NCBI GenBank assembly: GCA_019925795.1
Contig: CM034310.1
Coordinates: 11,862,764-11,926,763, forward strand
Length of the DNA: 64,000 nucleotides
Direction of reading: 5' to 3'
Source: Dendrobium chrysotoxum
Lineage: Eukaryota; Streptophyta; Magnoliopsida; Asparagales; Orchidaceae
A program made the position numbers and the translations under genes. This document shows positions 45,954 to 59,000 of the stretch, in pieces (position 1 is the first letter of the stretch; every line of letters begins with the position of its first letter). Under the pieces are notes generated by a model. It saw only the letters and a list, made by a program, of their open reading frames with translations, did no database searches and had not been told where the DNA came from.

Positions 45954-47959
45954 GGGCCTGGATATCCAAATGAAAAGAAACTCATCCCGGAAGGGGTATT
46001 TTCTTTTCTCTTTGGATATTAGAACCACCCTAACTTGGCTTTCCAAATAGAAGAGAATACTCCCCTAAGGGACATTCTCCTCTCTTTGGATTCTGAGTTG
46101 GGTGTGATATCCCACTTTTGAATCACTTTCACAACATTTGACTTTAACAAATAATTACATTTACATTACATTCCAGAAAGAAAAAGAAAATCTAGACACA
46201 CCTGCAAGGTTATCCTAGACATTTATAATAAAACCATTCCCAAGCAGTTATATATTCAAATTAAATTTATCAGCCACACTTGGCCATGCTCTTTTAATTT
46301 TAAAGGGGCTTAGCATTTTCTGAAGCACCTGCAGAAATTTTATGTTAATTTAAATCTTTAATTTGCCCCCTTTTTATTTAATCCTGCACGAGCATGGCCA
46401 CCTGCATAAGATTCTGTGAGCATCCAGATAGTTCCTAACCTAGGGGTAATCTATCGCCCATCACATCATATCATAGAGAGCAATAAAAATAAACAAACAC
46501 TCAATGTCAATCATACAAGCATGCAATGAAAATCGAGAAAGCCCGTCACACAACAGCAAGAAAGTAAACACCGGCCTAACCTAGAGCTAGAATTGGTTGT
46601 CCTAGCAAACAAATCTAAGTGTGTGCGGTAGGCTGTGTGGTTTAGATATATCCTGAGTTTATTATTAGTTAAAGTTATCTAATTGATTTAAATTGATTTT
46701 TTTGAAAGGTCAAAGAGAATTTTAGTTCAGATTTAAGTTTTCGTGTCTTTACTGTTTTGGAGTTTGTTTTAGATTAAATTTTGATTGTTAAAGTTGATTA
46801 ATAGGGTTTTGTTATTTAGTCATTTGAGTTAACCATTTTCTTTTAGATTATTTTAATTAATGATTTATTGAATTTTTAATAATTTATTAAACATTTTAAT
46901 ATTTTGTTAATCTTAAATCGTTTATTGGAATTTTAATTGACTTATTAGAGTGTTAGTGTTTTATTAAAAATTTAATGATTTTATTTGATTTGTTAATAAT
47001 TTATTAAATTGTTGATGATTTATTAAAGTTTGAAAAATTTTATTTAGTTATTATTTGATTATAAGATTATTAATACATTAATTAGATCCCATTTTATTTT
47101 TATGTTCAAATTTAATCTCCTAGTGTTATGTGTGTTAATTATGACTTAGTTATTAGAGGTTATGTGATTTTCATATATTTTTATTTGGATTATCATTAGT
47201 GTATTTGAAATTCTCCTTAATTAATTATTTAAGTTTAATTAGAGTTGATTAAGGTTGTATTAATAACATACAATAATCCTAAGGGGAATGTCACTAAGTT
47301 TTCTATGTTATGTATTTCTACCCTAAAGTGTGCAGGCATCCTAAGTCTAAGTTCTCTAGGACTCAATCCTTAATTTTTGTCCTTAGATGTCACTAATGTT
47401 ATACGGAATGAAAAGAATTTTGTTATCACTAACCCTTATAACTATGCGCATGTGTAAAGAGGTTTAAGGATCTAAAATAAAATAAATAATCCTAATAAAA
47501 TTGAAGTTGCTACGGGGACCTAGAAGGGAGGAGTTCGCACAAAACATACCACGGCCTCCTAGGGGCTTTCTAAGTTTTAAGAAAACTTACGACACCGGGG
47601 GCTATGACCCGGTGGATTACGCCCGTAGCACCTCTACCCGGTTGGATAGAGGCGACTGACACCTTTAATCTACTTCCTCTTGTTCACTTGATTGGTACCG
47701 TTCCTCGCAATTCATGCAAATAAATACAAGAAAATAAGGATTAGAAACACATTTAATAATTAATAATGAAATGATTAAAAATTTACTAAAAATAAAAAAA
47801 AACGTACCTTTCTTCGGGCTTGAAGGCCGGCACAAGCTGTCTACCTTTTAAACTGTTCACTTTTGAAAGCACACTTTCTATTTTTCCAACCCTCACTTCG
47901 AGACACAAGAAGGGAGAAGTAGAAGAGGGAGAAAGAGAGGGTATAGAGAGAAAGAGAGA

Positions 47960-48001
47960 GGGGCATTGCTTTTTTTTAAAACTTTCATTCCTAATAAATA
48001 T
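47960..48001 (-). promoter_or_regulatory. putative LTR core promoter, LTR 2 (drives copy 1)
   Basis: The same TATA-like ATATTTATTA (48001-47992) and CT-rich initiator (about 47964) in the 5' LTR of copy 1. Transcription on the minus strand from here would run through the rest of LTR 2 into the primer-binding site and gag of copy 1. Confidence 0.5.
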
Positions 48002-48454
48002 CCAACTCACTCATTCTCCATCGTAAACCATTTTCTTATCTCCTTTTCCAAAACTCATACACTTTCCACTTCTCAAAACACACAAACACACTTCCTAGTA
48101 AATCAATACACTTTTACTTTTTAAAACATACACTTGTCACTTTTCAAATATCACCCATTTTTTACCATTCAAAAACACACATCTTTCCAAACTCACACTT
48201 TTCTTTATTCAAAGTTTAAATATTTCACTATTCAACAAACACACTTCACCATTCAAAGATCACACACTTCAATCACTTATCACAAACATACGATTCACTC
48301 TTCACAATCACCTTTCTAAAAAAAAAAGAAATTCACTTTTCACTACTCAAAGTTCATATATTTTACTATTCAACATAACCTCTTTTCAAAACACTTTATC
48401 TTTCAAAATCACTCATTTCATTTAAGAATAACAATACAAAGTTTACTTTTCCAA

Positions 48455-48479
48455 CCCCTTTTCCTTTTTTTTTTTTTTT
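48455..48479 (-). other. polypurine tract, copy 2
   Basis: The same 25-nt purine run on the minus strand, at the same distance from LTR 2 as in copy 1. Confidence 0.78.
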
Positions 48480-49818
48480 AATATAAAGAGATATCGAGTA
48501 TGTTCAACATGAGGCACGACCTTGCAGAACATCTCCCATCAAATATTTTCCACCATAATTCCACATGTGCCTACTTCCCAACTCAAGATCTTTACCAAAA
48601 GTAGTTTTAAAAGAGATAGAAGATGTGCTGCAAAACTCAAGAGAGTATTCCAACCATTATGCAGCAATCTCATACTTGGGCCTATGAAAAAAAAAACTTA
48701 TATTTAAATCACATGAAAATTCTCCGACTTTTCTCCAATTTAAAACAAGCTTAAACTTTTCTTTCCAGCAAGATCCTTGAAACAAATATGAAGACATGGC
48801 CATCTAAAGCAAGAAGTGGAAACCCACATTTTTGAATAATAAATAAAAAAAATCAGTAAATCTCAAGGATGAGAGAATAAGATTCTTGAATCCTTATTAT
48901 TTTGGTTTCAAATCAAATGTCAATACAAAATATTCATAACTCCTTGCTGTCAAAGAAATACCACTAAACTTTCATAAAGAAAACCCAAAGAGCCGAGAGA
49001 GTAAGGGAAAGAATTTTTGACATTTTGTAACAACTATAAAGTCAATTTCGATGAACAGTATTATATTACATCACAAGGACAAACTTAGCATGTATACTTA
49101 TATAAAAGACATAGTCAAGTATTGATTTTAACACTTTGCAACGTGACGAGATAATTTCGTTATTTTACATTTCCCTTTTTTCTTTATGAAAGCAACACAG
49201 TTTGTAGAGTAAATGTGACATTTCTTCATTTTATCTTATAAGATAAATAAATAAGAATACGACGCTTTTGCATTTTCTCAATCTCTCGAGATCAGTCAAT
49301 AATGATAGAATCTCTTTATGGAGGAGTAGTTTAGAATAAACTAAAACAAATCTCATTGGAACCTCCTATCAGGATCCAAACCAATTTCACACATATATGC
49401 TATCTTTTCATCTGCCAAATAAATATATGATAAGGAGTTTAGTGTTTGCATAATCCATCGGATAGATGATAATAACCTCTCTTTATGAACTTGAAACTTC
49501 AAGGGAAGAGAAAACCCCATGCATTGGAATCGAAAGAAAAGCATTCCATCAAGGTAGAACTTATAGAGATAGTCACATGAAAATCATATAGAACAATAAA
49601 TCTCACAGATTTTCATAACTTCTCTAAATACCAAGAGAGAAAGAAAGTTAATTTTGCTTCAGATTTTAACAAGAAAATCTCAGATTATCCTTTTCAATGC
49701 TTTAATTTTAAATGCAGAAAGATTAGTCAAGAATGAAAGAAGGAGAAAAATATTGGGAAGAAAAGAGTAAAGAAATGAAGAAGGAGAAGATAGGAAGAAG
49801 AGGAAGAAGATTTACCAC

Positions 49819-50369
49819 TCCTTGTTTCTTTTAACCGAGCAAATCGCAGGCGAGATGGAGGCACGGATGAGGCTGGGGCTTGCGACGGCGTCGACTAGGC
49901 TGGCAATAGGCGGGAGAGAGGAGCGAACCTTCGGCTAGGATTGCTGTCCACACGAGCGAGGGAGATGGAGGAGGGGTTTCAGTCGGCTAGGGCAGATGGC
50001 GAGAGAGGCGAACGGGCTTGGGCTTCGGTTCTGCGAACTGGGAGGCGACGAAGCGAAAGGGAGAGGCGAACGGGCTTCTCACGTGAGCGAGAGAGGAGAC
50101 AGAGGGGCGGGCTAGAGCTTCTTGCGAACTGCTGGGGAGAGACCGGCTGGGTTTCGCTTCTTGAAATCTCTTGCCAATCAGGAGCAGACGGAGAGGGAGA
50201 GGGGATTTCGTGCGAACCAACAGAGCGAGGGAGCCGAGGGTAGTTTGCGAAAAATGAGAGCGTGCCCCTGGATTCGGGCGGTTTCCGAAAATAAGAGGGA
50301 GAGATAGAGATCGTGGGATGGGGTTGGTTTGAACCGGCCCAATCAAACCCAAAACCACTTCTCAATTCA
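49819..50369 (-). promoter_or_regulatory. GC-rich promoter/first-exon-like module, copy 2
   Basis: The same module. It differs from copy 1 at two visible C/T sites (49866 and 49890 region). In the tandem array a minus-strand transcript starting here would read through LTR 2 into gag of copy 1. Confidence 0.4.
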
Positions 50370-51249
50370 AATCAACGGCTACGATCTATTCAAGCTTTAA
50401 AGAGGTGTTTAAGGGCTGATTTGATTAAAATGAAGTTGAACCAGATTCTATTAGATGCAGACTTGGGACTTCAATTATTCGAGTGAATTTGAATTAAACG
50501 AAGTCGTCAGCGTTGAATTAAATCTATTTAACTTCATATTGCATTGATTTGCATAGACATGTTTCGATCGACGTCAATTTGTCTTTAATCATTTCGAGAC
50601 GAGTTAGTTTAATTCAAATCATGTTTAAATTGAGTGATTTCAAATAGATTGATGCCGATTTGAGTTGAGTTGATTTGGGTTCAGTTTGGAGCCATCAAGT
50701 TGAGTCGATGCAACATCACTAGGTATCCACCTGAGGGGAGTCCTGAAGGCAACGTCTACACTAGGCTACGAAGACCTAGGTGCTAGAGTTGATTCTGGGG
50801 AAATTGACGTTGAATGATGAGGTCAACAAATGGACCCCCAATAGGCATGATAAACTTGCCAAAGTTTATCGTGCGTATTGGTGTTGACCGAAACGATCAA
50901 CTAGATCCAAAACTGGAGTTGAAAATCTAACTATATGAATTGGAAAGATTTTGTGCTTTGATAGAAGGTCACAATGAAAGATTTATAATGAGATTTGAGC
51001 TGATTGATTGAAAGATCTGGATTGATTAACTGATTTGAAGGTTGATGATAGCACTGATGGCTTTAGCAAATAATCACTAATGAAATTAGTGTTATTTGGT
51101 AAAGTCAAAGTAAGAAATAACTGAATATAATGATTTGAAAGGGATTTGATATGAATGGAATTGAAAATTATTTTGATTTAAATGTGAAAGTTTCGAATGT
51201 GATTTTAACACTAGAATGGACAAGGACTTGCCCCAACACTAGTAGATCT

Positions 51250-52379
51250 AATCCTAAGGAAAGGAAGCACGGGGACTCACACCTATCCTTAAAAGACTAG
51301 AGGGTGATTAACTACGACGCGGCCAAAGAGGCTTAAATTTTATAATAGCTGGCCAGGGTCTAGGGAAAATAGGAAGCTCGGGGACTCACACCTATTCCTA
51401 ATAGACCAAATTTCCTTCGAGTTTTCAATGATTAACCTAGCTAGAAAGCACGGGGACTCACAACTAACTAGGGGAACTAGCCTAAGAACAGGAAGCACTG
51501 GGACTCACACCTATTCTTAAAAGACTAAATTTCTTCTGGGTTGTCAATGACTAAACTAGCTAGAAAGCACGGGGACTCACATCTAACTAGGAAAATTAGC
51601 CTAAGGAAAGGAAGCACAGGGACTCACACCTATCCTTAAAAGGCTAGAAGCCGACCAAGCTATGATGGGGCCAAAGAGGCTTAAATCCAACACTAGTCAG
51701 TCACGATCCTATGAGGCAGGACGCTCGGGGACTCACACCTACTCCTAATAGACCAAATTTGTCTTTTAGGTTTTCATTGACTAACCTAGCTAGAAAGCAC
51801 AGGGACTCACATCTAACTAGGGGAAACTAGTCAAGGAGATAGTCTACCTAAACCCCTAAGGATTTTGGCAAAAACTATCTAACCAGATTTAATTCTAATC
51901 CTAAGGAAAGGAAGCACGGGGACTCACACCCATCCTTAAAAGACTAGAGAATTTCTTTTAGGTTTTCAATGACTAACCTAGCTAGAAAGCACGGGGACTC
52001 ACATCTAACCAGGGGGAACTAGTCAAGGAGATAGTCTACCTAAACCTCTAAGGATTTTGGCAAAAACTATCTAACCAGATTTAATTCTAATCCTAAGGAA
52101 AGGAAGCACAGGGACTCACACCTAACCTTAAAGGACTAGAGAATTACTTTTAGGTTTTCAATGACTAACCTAGCTAGAAAGCACAGGGACTCACATCTAA
52201 CCAGGGAAACTAGCCAAGGAGATAGTCTACCTAAACCTCTAAGGATTTCGGCAAAAACTATCTAACCAGATTTAATTCTAATCCTAAGGAAAGGAAGCAC
52301 AGGGACTCACACCTAACCTTAAAGGATTCAGATGATCATACGGACAGGAAGCACGGGGACTCACACCTAACCATAGAGG
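51250..52379 (-). repeat. 3' region tandem repeats, copy 2
   Basis: The same array with the same number of cores and the same 191-192-bp super-period (51867, 52059, 52250). Repeat number has not changed between the copies, which supports a recent duplication. Confidence 0.88.
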
Positions 52380-53012
52380 ATCGAATTTAAGATTTTAGAA
52401 TTTAATGAAGAGAAGATGCCGCTGGGGATGCTTATACTTCCCTTCGAAATGAAGATTAGGATGCCACTAGGGATGCTTACTCCTAACTTCAAAGATGTCA
52501 ATAGGATGCCGTAGAAGGACTCATACCTAAAGACGGATTTAAGATTTAGTCGGGTTTAGGAATTTTAATAAATGTTTGATTTCTTGAAGAATTTTTGATC
52601 TTTTCCCTTCCTCACAAATGGCATTAACAATTACTAGACATCAAAAGCTTTTGTATATGCCACTTTCTAGAAGGGAAGATAAAACCATTCACAAGAATGA
52701 GCTTGAAATTTCTGGATTGAAAATTTTGCTTTCTCCCTCATTATAAATGATCTTTATAACTTACAAATCATCCACTGGGGATTATGTTTTTATATTGAAT
52801 CATCATAAATGAAGAAAGAAAATAAATAAAAGGACATTTCTATAGTAATACTATATAACATCTCAGTTATTTCAAATTTTGAAATCTTTCAATTCTGATT
52901 TTCAAAATATACAAACTACTTGGACCCAGTGTATGTCACATTCATAAGCTTCGAGAACAACGTATATGCTGAAAAATTTATAATTTTATTGCAAATCTTC
53001 ATAACGACGTCA

Positions 53013-56000
53013 TTACACATAGTATTTCTTAAGATATCGTCCATTGATAGGCAACATAGGACGATCACCCTTACAATCCACTAATTGGTAAGATCCCCCT
53101 TGGTAGACTTTCTCCACCACAAAAGGACCTTCCCATGTAGGCTCAAATTTACCACCAAACCTTCGATGAGTTAGGATAGGTCTACGTAAGACCAACACCA
53201 ACTCTCCTACTCGAAAGGTTCTAGGACGGACCATTTTATCATGTGCTTGAGCCATACGGGATCTATATAACTCGAGGTTCTGTTGAGCCTGCAAACGCTT
53301 CTCTTCTAAACCTTCGAGTTCTTCTAAACGAAGTCGGGCGTTCTGTTCAGATGTAATACTATTGTTAATTGCAACCCTTAGAGAGGGAAGCTGTACCTCT
53401 AAAGGGAGAACAGCCTCAGCCCCGAAGACTAAAGCAAACGGTGTAGACTGAGTTGGGGTTCTACATGTGGTTCGATAAGCCCACAGAGCCTCCCCTAACT
53501 TTTCGTGCCACTGTCGCTTATTGTCCTCTAAGATTTTCTTTAGAATTCCTACTAACGTCTTATTGAAGGCCTCCGCCAATCCATTCGCCTGTGGGTAATA
53601 GCTTGTGGAGTACCTCAAATCAATATTATGACGTTTAGCAAAATTATTCATTTTGGTGCTCTTGAAGGAGGGATCATTATCGGATATAATTCGACGAGGA
53701 ATGCCAAATCGATATACAATATGGTCTCGGAAGAATTGGAGCACATTATGAGTTTTGACTTCTCGTAGTGGAACAGCCTCCGCCCATTTTGAGAAGTAGT
53801 CTGTTGCTGCTAGAATGAAACGGTGACCTTTAGAAGAAGGAGGATCAATAGGGCCAATGATGTCCGTGCCCCAACTTTCAAAAGGCCATGAAGCAATTGT
53901 TGGATGCAGAACATTAGGAGGTTGATGTAGAACTACACCATGCACTTGACACTGGTGACAACGACGTGCAATGGACATACAGTCGTCAATCATTGAAGGC
54001 CAGTAATATCCCAGTCTCTTGATTTTCATCTTCATTTTGGGGCCAGATTGGTGGGCACCACCCAATCCGGCATGTATCTCGGTCACCATCCTTTGAGCTT
54101 TTTGTTTACTAAGACAACGTAGCCATAATTGATCGAAAGACCGGCGGTACAAAATGCCATTCATCAGTGTGTAAGAAAGAGCCCTTCTCTTAATTTGATC
54201 TGCGGCAGATTTCTCTCGAGGGAGTTTGTTTTCTTGCAATTAGTCAATGAAAGGTTGTCTCCAGTCAACCGTATCATCATCAATGGCAAGAACAATCTCG
54301 CCCTCGGAAGGAAACTTTTTATTGATGTATTCCAAGTCTATAGGAGACAAGATCTTACGACCTTGAACTTCTATGGAAATGGACTCTTCTTCTATACAGG
54401 CTAATTCCTTTGCGAGCTTTGCTAGGGCATCCGCCGTAGAATTTCTTCCACGGGGTATCTTATATAAGGTTACGCTCGGAATTTGCTCAAGAAGTTTCAT
54501 AGTGTACTGATGGTACGGAAGAAGTTTAGGTTTCAAGACTTTGTAAATACCAGCAACTTGATTGATGATAAGTTGTGAATCTCCAAAGATCTTGATTTCT
54601 TTGATTTCCATTGATATTGCTAATTCTATGCCAGTTATTAGAGCTTCGTATTCGGCCTCGTTATTAGTGCAAGGCTCTAATAAATGGTAAGAATAACGCA
54701 ACAATCCCTTTTCAGGGGTTATGAAAACCAACCCGATACCGGCTTTCCCTGGGATTACCTCCTGAGGTTCCCCGATCTTTTGTGAAGATGCGGCACCATC
54801 AAAATATAATTCCCAAGTATTTCCTTCCTGCTCCTCTAAACTCATAATTTTTTCATCAGGGAGATCATCATTCAGAGGGGACTCAGCAGGGATCGGGTGT
54901 GCTGCTAAGAAGTCAGCCACAGCTTGACCTTTGATAGCACGTAATGGTATAAACGTGATATCAAATTGGAGTAGAAACATTGACCACTTTGCTAAACGCC
55001 CTGACAACGTCGGACGAGTCATCAGGTATTGGAGTGGATTAACTCTAGAGATGAGATTGATTTTATGAGCTAACATGTAATGCCTTAATTTTTGGGCAGC
55101 AAAAATCAAAGCTAAACAATGTTTCTCAATAGGAGGATAATTAGCTTCAGTTGGTAGAAGTCTCCTACTCAAGTAGTAAAGTGCATTCTCTTTTCCTTCC
55201 TCATTAGTTTGGGCTAACAAGGCGCCAAGAGAACTGTCTAAGGCTGCGGTGTAAAGTATTAAGGGTTTTCCAGGGATAGGGGCTGCTAAAACTGGTGGTG
55301 TTAACAAATACTGCTTTATGCTTTCAAATGCATTTTGGCACTTTTCATCCCAATGAAATCGGGCATCTTTCTTACACAAAGCAGCGAATGGTTGACACCT
55401 ACCAGACAAATTGGAAATGAATCTTCGTAGGTATGCCAACCTACCTTGAAGAGATCTTAACTAGGTAAGACTTTTAGGAGGTGGCATATCTAGGATGGCT
55501 TTTATTTTGGATGGATCAATTTCTATGCCCCGGTGTCTCACTACGAATCCTAAGAATTTCCCTGAAGTAACTCCAAAAGCACATTTTAAGGGATTCATCT
55601 TTAGATCGTAGCGGCGCAACCTTTCAAAAACGATTCTCAGATCATGAAGGTGGTCTTCCCTTTGACGACTTTTGACTACCAAATCATCGATATAACATTC
55701 CACCTGTTGGTGTATTAGATCATCGAAGATCGGGTCATAGCCCGCTGGTAGGTTGCACCAGCGTTCTTAAGTCCAAAGGGCATGACTTTGTAACAGAAGA
55801 CCCCTATAGGTGTTCTGAAGGCAGTGAATTTTTCATCTTCAGGAGCCATCTTGATTTGATTATATCCAGATGAACCATCCATAAAAGAGAAAATTGCATG
55901 CTCAGAGGCGATGTCTACCATGAGTTCTGGTATAGGTAACGGGAACTCATCTTTTGGACAAGCCTTATTCAGATCCCTATAATCGATGCATACGCGAATT

Positions 56001-56038
56001 TGACCATTCTTTTTCTTTACTGGGACGATGCTAGCCAA
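53013..56038 (-). pseudogene. pol of copy 2 (RT, RNase H, integrase), broken
   Basis: Nearly identical to copy 1 pol but interrupted. After the TAG at 56039 the frame is open to about 55731, where one T is missing relative to copy 1 (plus-strand GATCGGG versus GATTCGGG). The next segment (55703-55461) holds YIDD and ends at TAG 55461-55463, Gln in copy 1. The segment 55439-54240 holds both RNase H domains and ends at TAA 54240-54242, Tyr in copy 1. The segment 54239-53013 holds the complete integrase. The integrase has extra substitutions: Gly to Asp just after the second catalytic region (SDND), Trp to Leu in NIDWRYS, and Cys to Gly near the zinc finger. Two of the three stops are C:G to T:A changes. 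Confidence 0.92.
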
Positions 56039-59000
56039 CTAAGAGGGATATTTTTCCTCTCGAATAAAGCCTGCATCGATTAGTTTTTTGACTTCAGTCA
56101 CTACTTGTTGTTCAATTTCTAAGCGCATGCGTCGTGGGGCTTGCTTGATAGGGATCATGTCAGGTTGAATTTCAAGTTTATGGACTGCTATTTCTGGAGA
56201 TAATCCAGGCATCTCATTATAGCTCCAAGCGAAGCAATCCTTAAACTCTGAAAGCAACTTGACTAAGTTAGTTGACTCATCCTCGTTCAATAAGGCACTT
56301 ATGAACGTCGGACGTGGATTTTCATCATTACCAAGGTTAATTTCTTTCAGTTCATCAACAGTTGATTGGATCTCCTCCTCAAGTTCGGGAGGTGCCTCCT
56401 TAACTTGAAAGTCATCCGAATCATCTGAAGTTTCTAGACAAAATTCATTTAGAATCTCAATGTCCTTCATAAAGAGACGATCAGATCCTAGATTGTTAGT
56501 TATCACCAAGTAGTAATCATCATCATCAAATGGACAAACAGTACTAAAACCCAATCCTGCCCTTGAATTTGGTTTATAATATTCAGTATTCCAAAGGTTT
56601 TCAAAGGACTGAGCTCGACGTTTAGTCCAAGTAGATGGGGTTAGACCTTGCTTAATTAAATTTTTAACACCATAAGGATACCAATCAAAAGGGAGTTCCA
56701 CTATTTCATTCATCAAAGGATCATCAATGTGTACATCAGTTTCAACATTCTTGCTAGAAGAAGGAATAAACTTAGCAGTTTTACAATCATCGCTCAAGGC
56801 AGGTGAAACCTTAACTGCCAACCCGGCTATACTATCTTGAGATAGTGGGGTTAGAGCTAAAGTCTTCACATATCCTTTAAGCTTTTCATAGGTAGACAAA
56901 TCTGAATCATCCTCTATTTTTGCCTTAACTTTATCATCATCACTGTCGTGTTCCAAAGAGATCTCAAATTTCGGCCTCTTGTTATTATTTTCAGTCTTAG
57001 ATACACATGATTCATCCTCTGAGTCAGATTCTAAATCAATATGTATTGTAGGAGTTTGCTTTTGTATGATTTCATACGTTGCACTTTCATAATTTTGCCA
57101 TCCTCTGCCTCTACCTCGCCCCCACTGGGTAATCCTACCACCTCTTTGTGAGGGAGGAGTAGGATGCCAACGGATGCTATCTTCGAGGCAGGGATATTCT
57201 TCATCTCTTTTTTCTTCTTTTTCTTTTTCTTTTTCATTTTTCTTTTCAAGTGCAATTTCACTTTTGGCCAATTTGAGATCCTTAGGAACAGTTTGTTTTT
57301 TGGGCAAATAATAGGCGGCATCTTCATAAATTCCTACTTCATGAATTGAGAATGGTTGCAAATCTCCCTTAATACAGCGCTCAACACCATCTCTGATGTA
57401 TTTAATGCACTGATGTTGGGAGGAAGGAACCATCCTATATTCATGAAGCCACGGTCTACCTAGAAGAGCATTAAAAGATGTTGGAGAGTCTATAATATGA
57501 AACTTTGCTTCAGTTTTAAATTCTTCAATCTCCAACAACAGAGTAACTGAACCCAAAGCCCTCTCGCCATTTTCGTTAAACCCTCGTAAGATCATTTTGT
57601 CTGAACTGAGCTTACGAACGTCTATCCTCAAATAAGCGAGAGTTCTGAGAGTCATAATATTAACTGATGCACCAGGATCAACCAGGATACGTGATAATCT
57701 GAAGTTGTCTATGTTTACTGTTATGTATAGTGGACGGTTGTGATCAGCCGTCCCTAAACATAGATCTTCATCAGAAAAAGAAATTTCAGGAATTCCTTTG
57801 GAACAAAGAGCTTCATCAGGCTGTGCAGCTGCTAACTGGGCCATGCAAATATCTGGATCTAGCAGAGCTTTGATTAACGCTTCCCTCATTTCTTTGGAAA
57901 GGATCAGAGCATCATAAATGCTCAGTTTGGCAGGCAGCTTCCTGAGGTGAGCTAGGACATTGTAATCGACCTTGGGTATTCCACTCTCAATTGGACCCTG
58001 AAGGGGAACATGCTGAGGTGGAAGAGAAGATTCTGGTTCGTCAACAACTTGCTTCCCTTTATCTTCAGAAGAAGCTTGAGGTGGTAGCACTTTGCCGCTA
58101 CGAAGTTTGATTTGCACTATCTCTTCAGAAGAAGCGACATGTGGATTATCTACTTTGACCTCAGCTAACTCTGATTGTACTTCTGTTAAATTCTCAGAAT
58201 CCGACATCTCTGCTTCAATACAGATAGGCGTACCCTGCAAATCAAGAGCAGGGGCATCACTATCTGAATAATAGCCAAGAGAATGTTTTAACTCTTCCAA
58301 ATTAAATTGATTGTTAAGAGAATCATTTTCAGGTAAGTTTTTCAAGTCATCCGTAACATCGCTATCAGAAATAGACAAGATATACACAGAATCCTTTTTC
58401 ATTGATTTGACATCATCACATGGAACAAAATAAAAGTCATCTAAGATAAGAGGATTGAGGATAACAGTCTCCCCATCCGCAGAAAACACAACTCTACTGG
58501 ATACATCACAACCAACACTACTAAAAGCAACAAAACAATCTCTGGTATCCTCCTTCTCCTGAACTGTAGGACCCTGGCTGACTTGGGCTCCCTTAAGCTC
58601 TGAAGGTGGAGTCATCTCTACATCACCTTCCGGAACTATCAGATCAACCTGGAGAGGCTTCTGAGCTCCCAAAGACTCCTGAAGAGAAGAAAAATAGAGT
58701 TTGTTCAGAAATTTCTTTGAGGAACGGGATAAAGCTATATCCCAAGTTGAGTCAGAATTTAAAGAAGAAGCAGGAACAATAGGCTCACCAGTCACACACT
58801 TAGCTGATCCCTGCCCCGGATCCACTAAGTATTCTTTGGGAATCACTACAGCTCCTGATTTGATGTTCCTATCAAGCCACTCTTTAAAGGTGAAACAATC
58901 TTCAAGCTGATGGCCCAACATTTGGTGATAAGGGCAATAATTTTGTTGATCAGACTTACCCACCTCTTCTGGCCTTTTGGGTGCAGGTAATTTGAAGTCT

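Larger units (their letters stand above)
25955..48453 (-). mobile_element. Tat/Ogre-like LTR retrotransposon, copy 1
   Basis: Complete element of about 22.5 kb on the minus strand: 5' LTR at 44084-48453, primer-binding site, leader, gag, protease, RT, two RNase H domains, integrase, 3' region, polypurine tract, and 3' LTR at 25955-30324. Placement in the Tat clade rests on the archaeal-type RNase H between the first RNase H and integrase, the very long LTRs, the tandem repeats downstream of pol and a tRNA-Arg primer site. It shares its 5' LTR with copy 2. The left end abuts satellite; the right target-site duplication is outside the window. A 1-nt deletion separates gag from protease. Confidence 0.88.
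44084..48453 (-). repeat. LTR 2 (shared by both copies), 4370 bp
   Basis: Same length as LTR 1, with about eight differences by eye: four or five single-base changes, two A-run length changes and the hairpin base described separately. It is the 5' LTR of copy 1 and the 3' LTR of copy 2. It is flanked by primer-binding site sequence on its left and by the polypurine tract on its right. Confidence 0.8.
48454..53012 (-). other. 3' untranslated region of copy 2
   Basis: Same composition and order as in copy 1, with a light scatter of substitutions, mostly C/T or G/A (for example 49866, 49890, 50743, 51335, 51464), and one A-run difference near 52907. Nothing else is seen in it beyond the listed sub-features. 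Confidence 0.75.
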
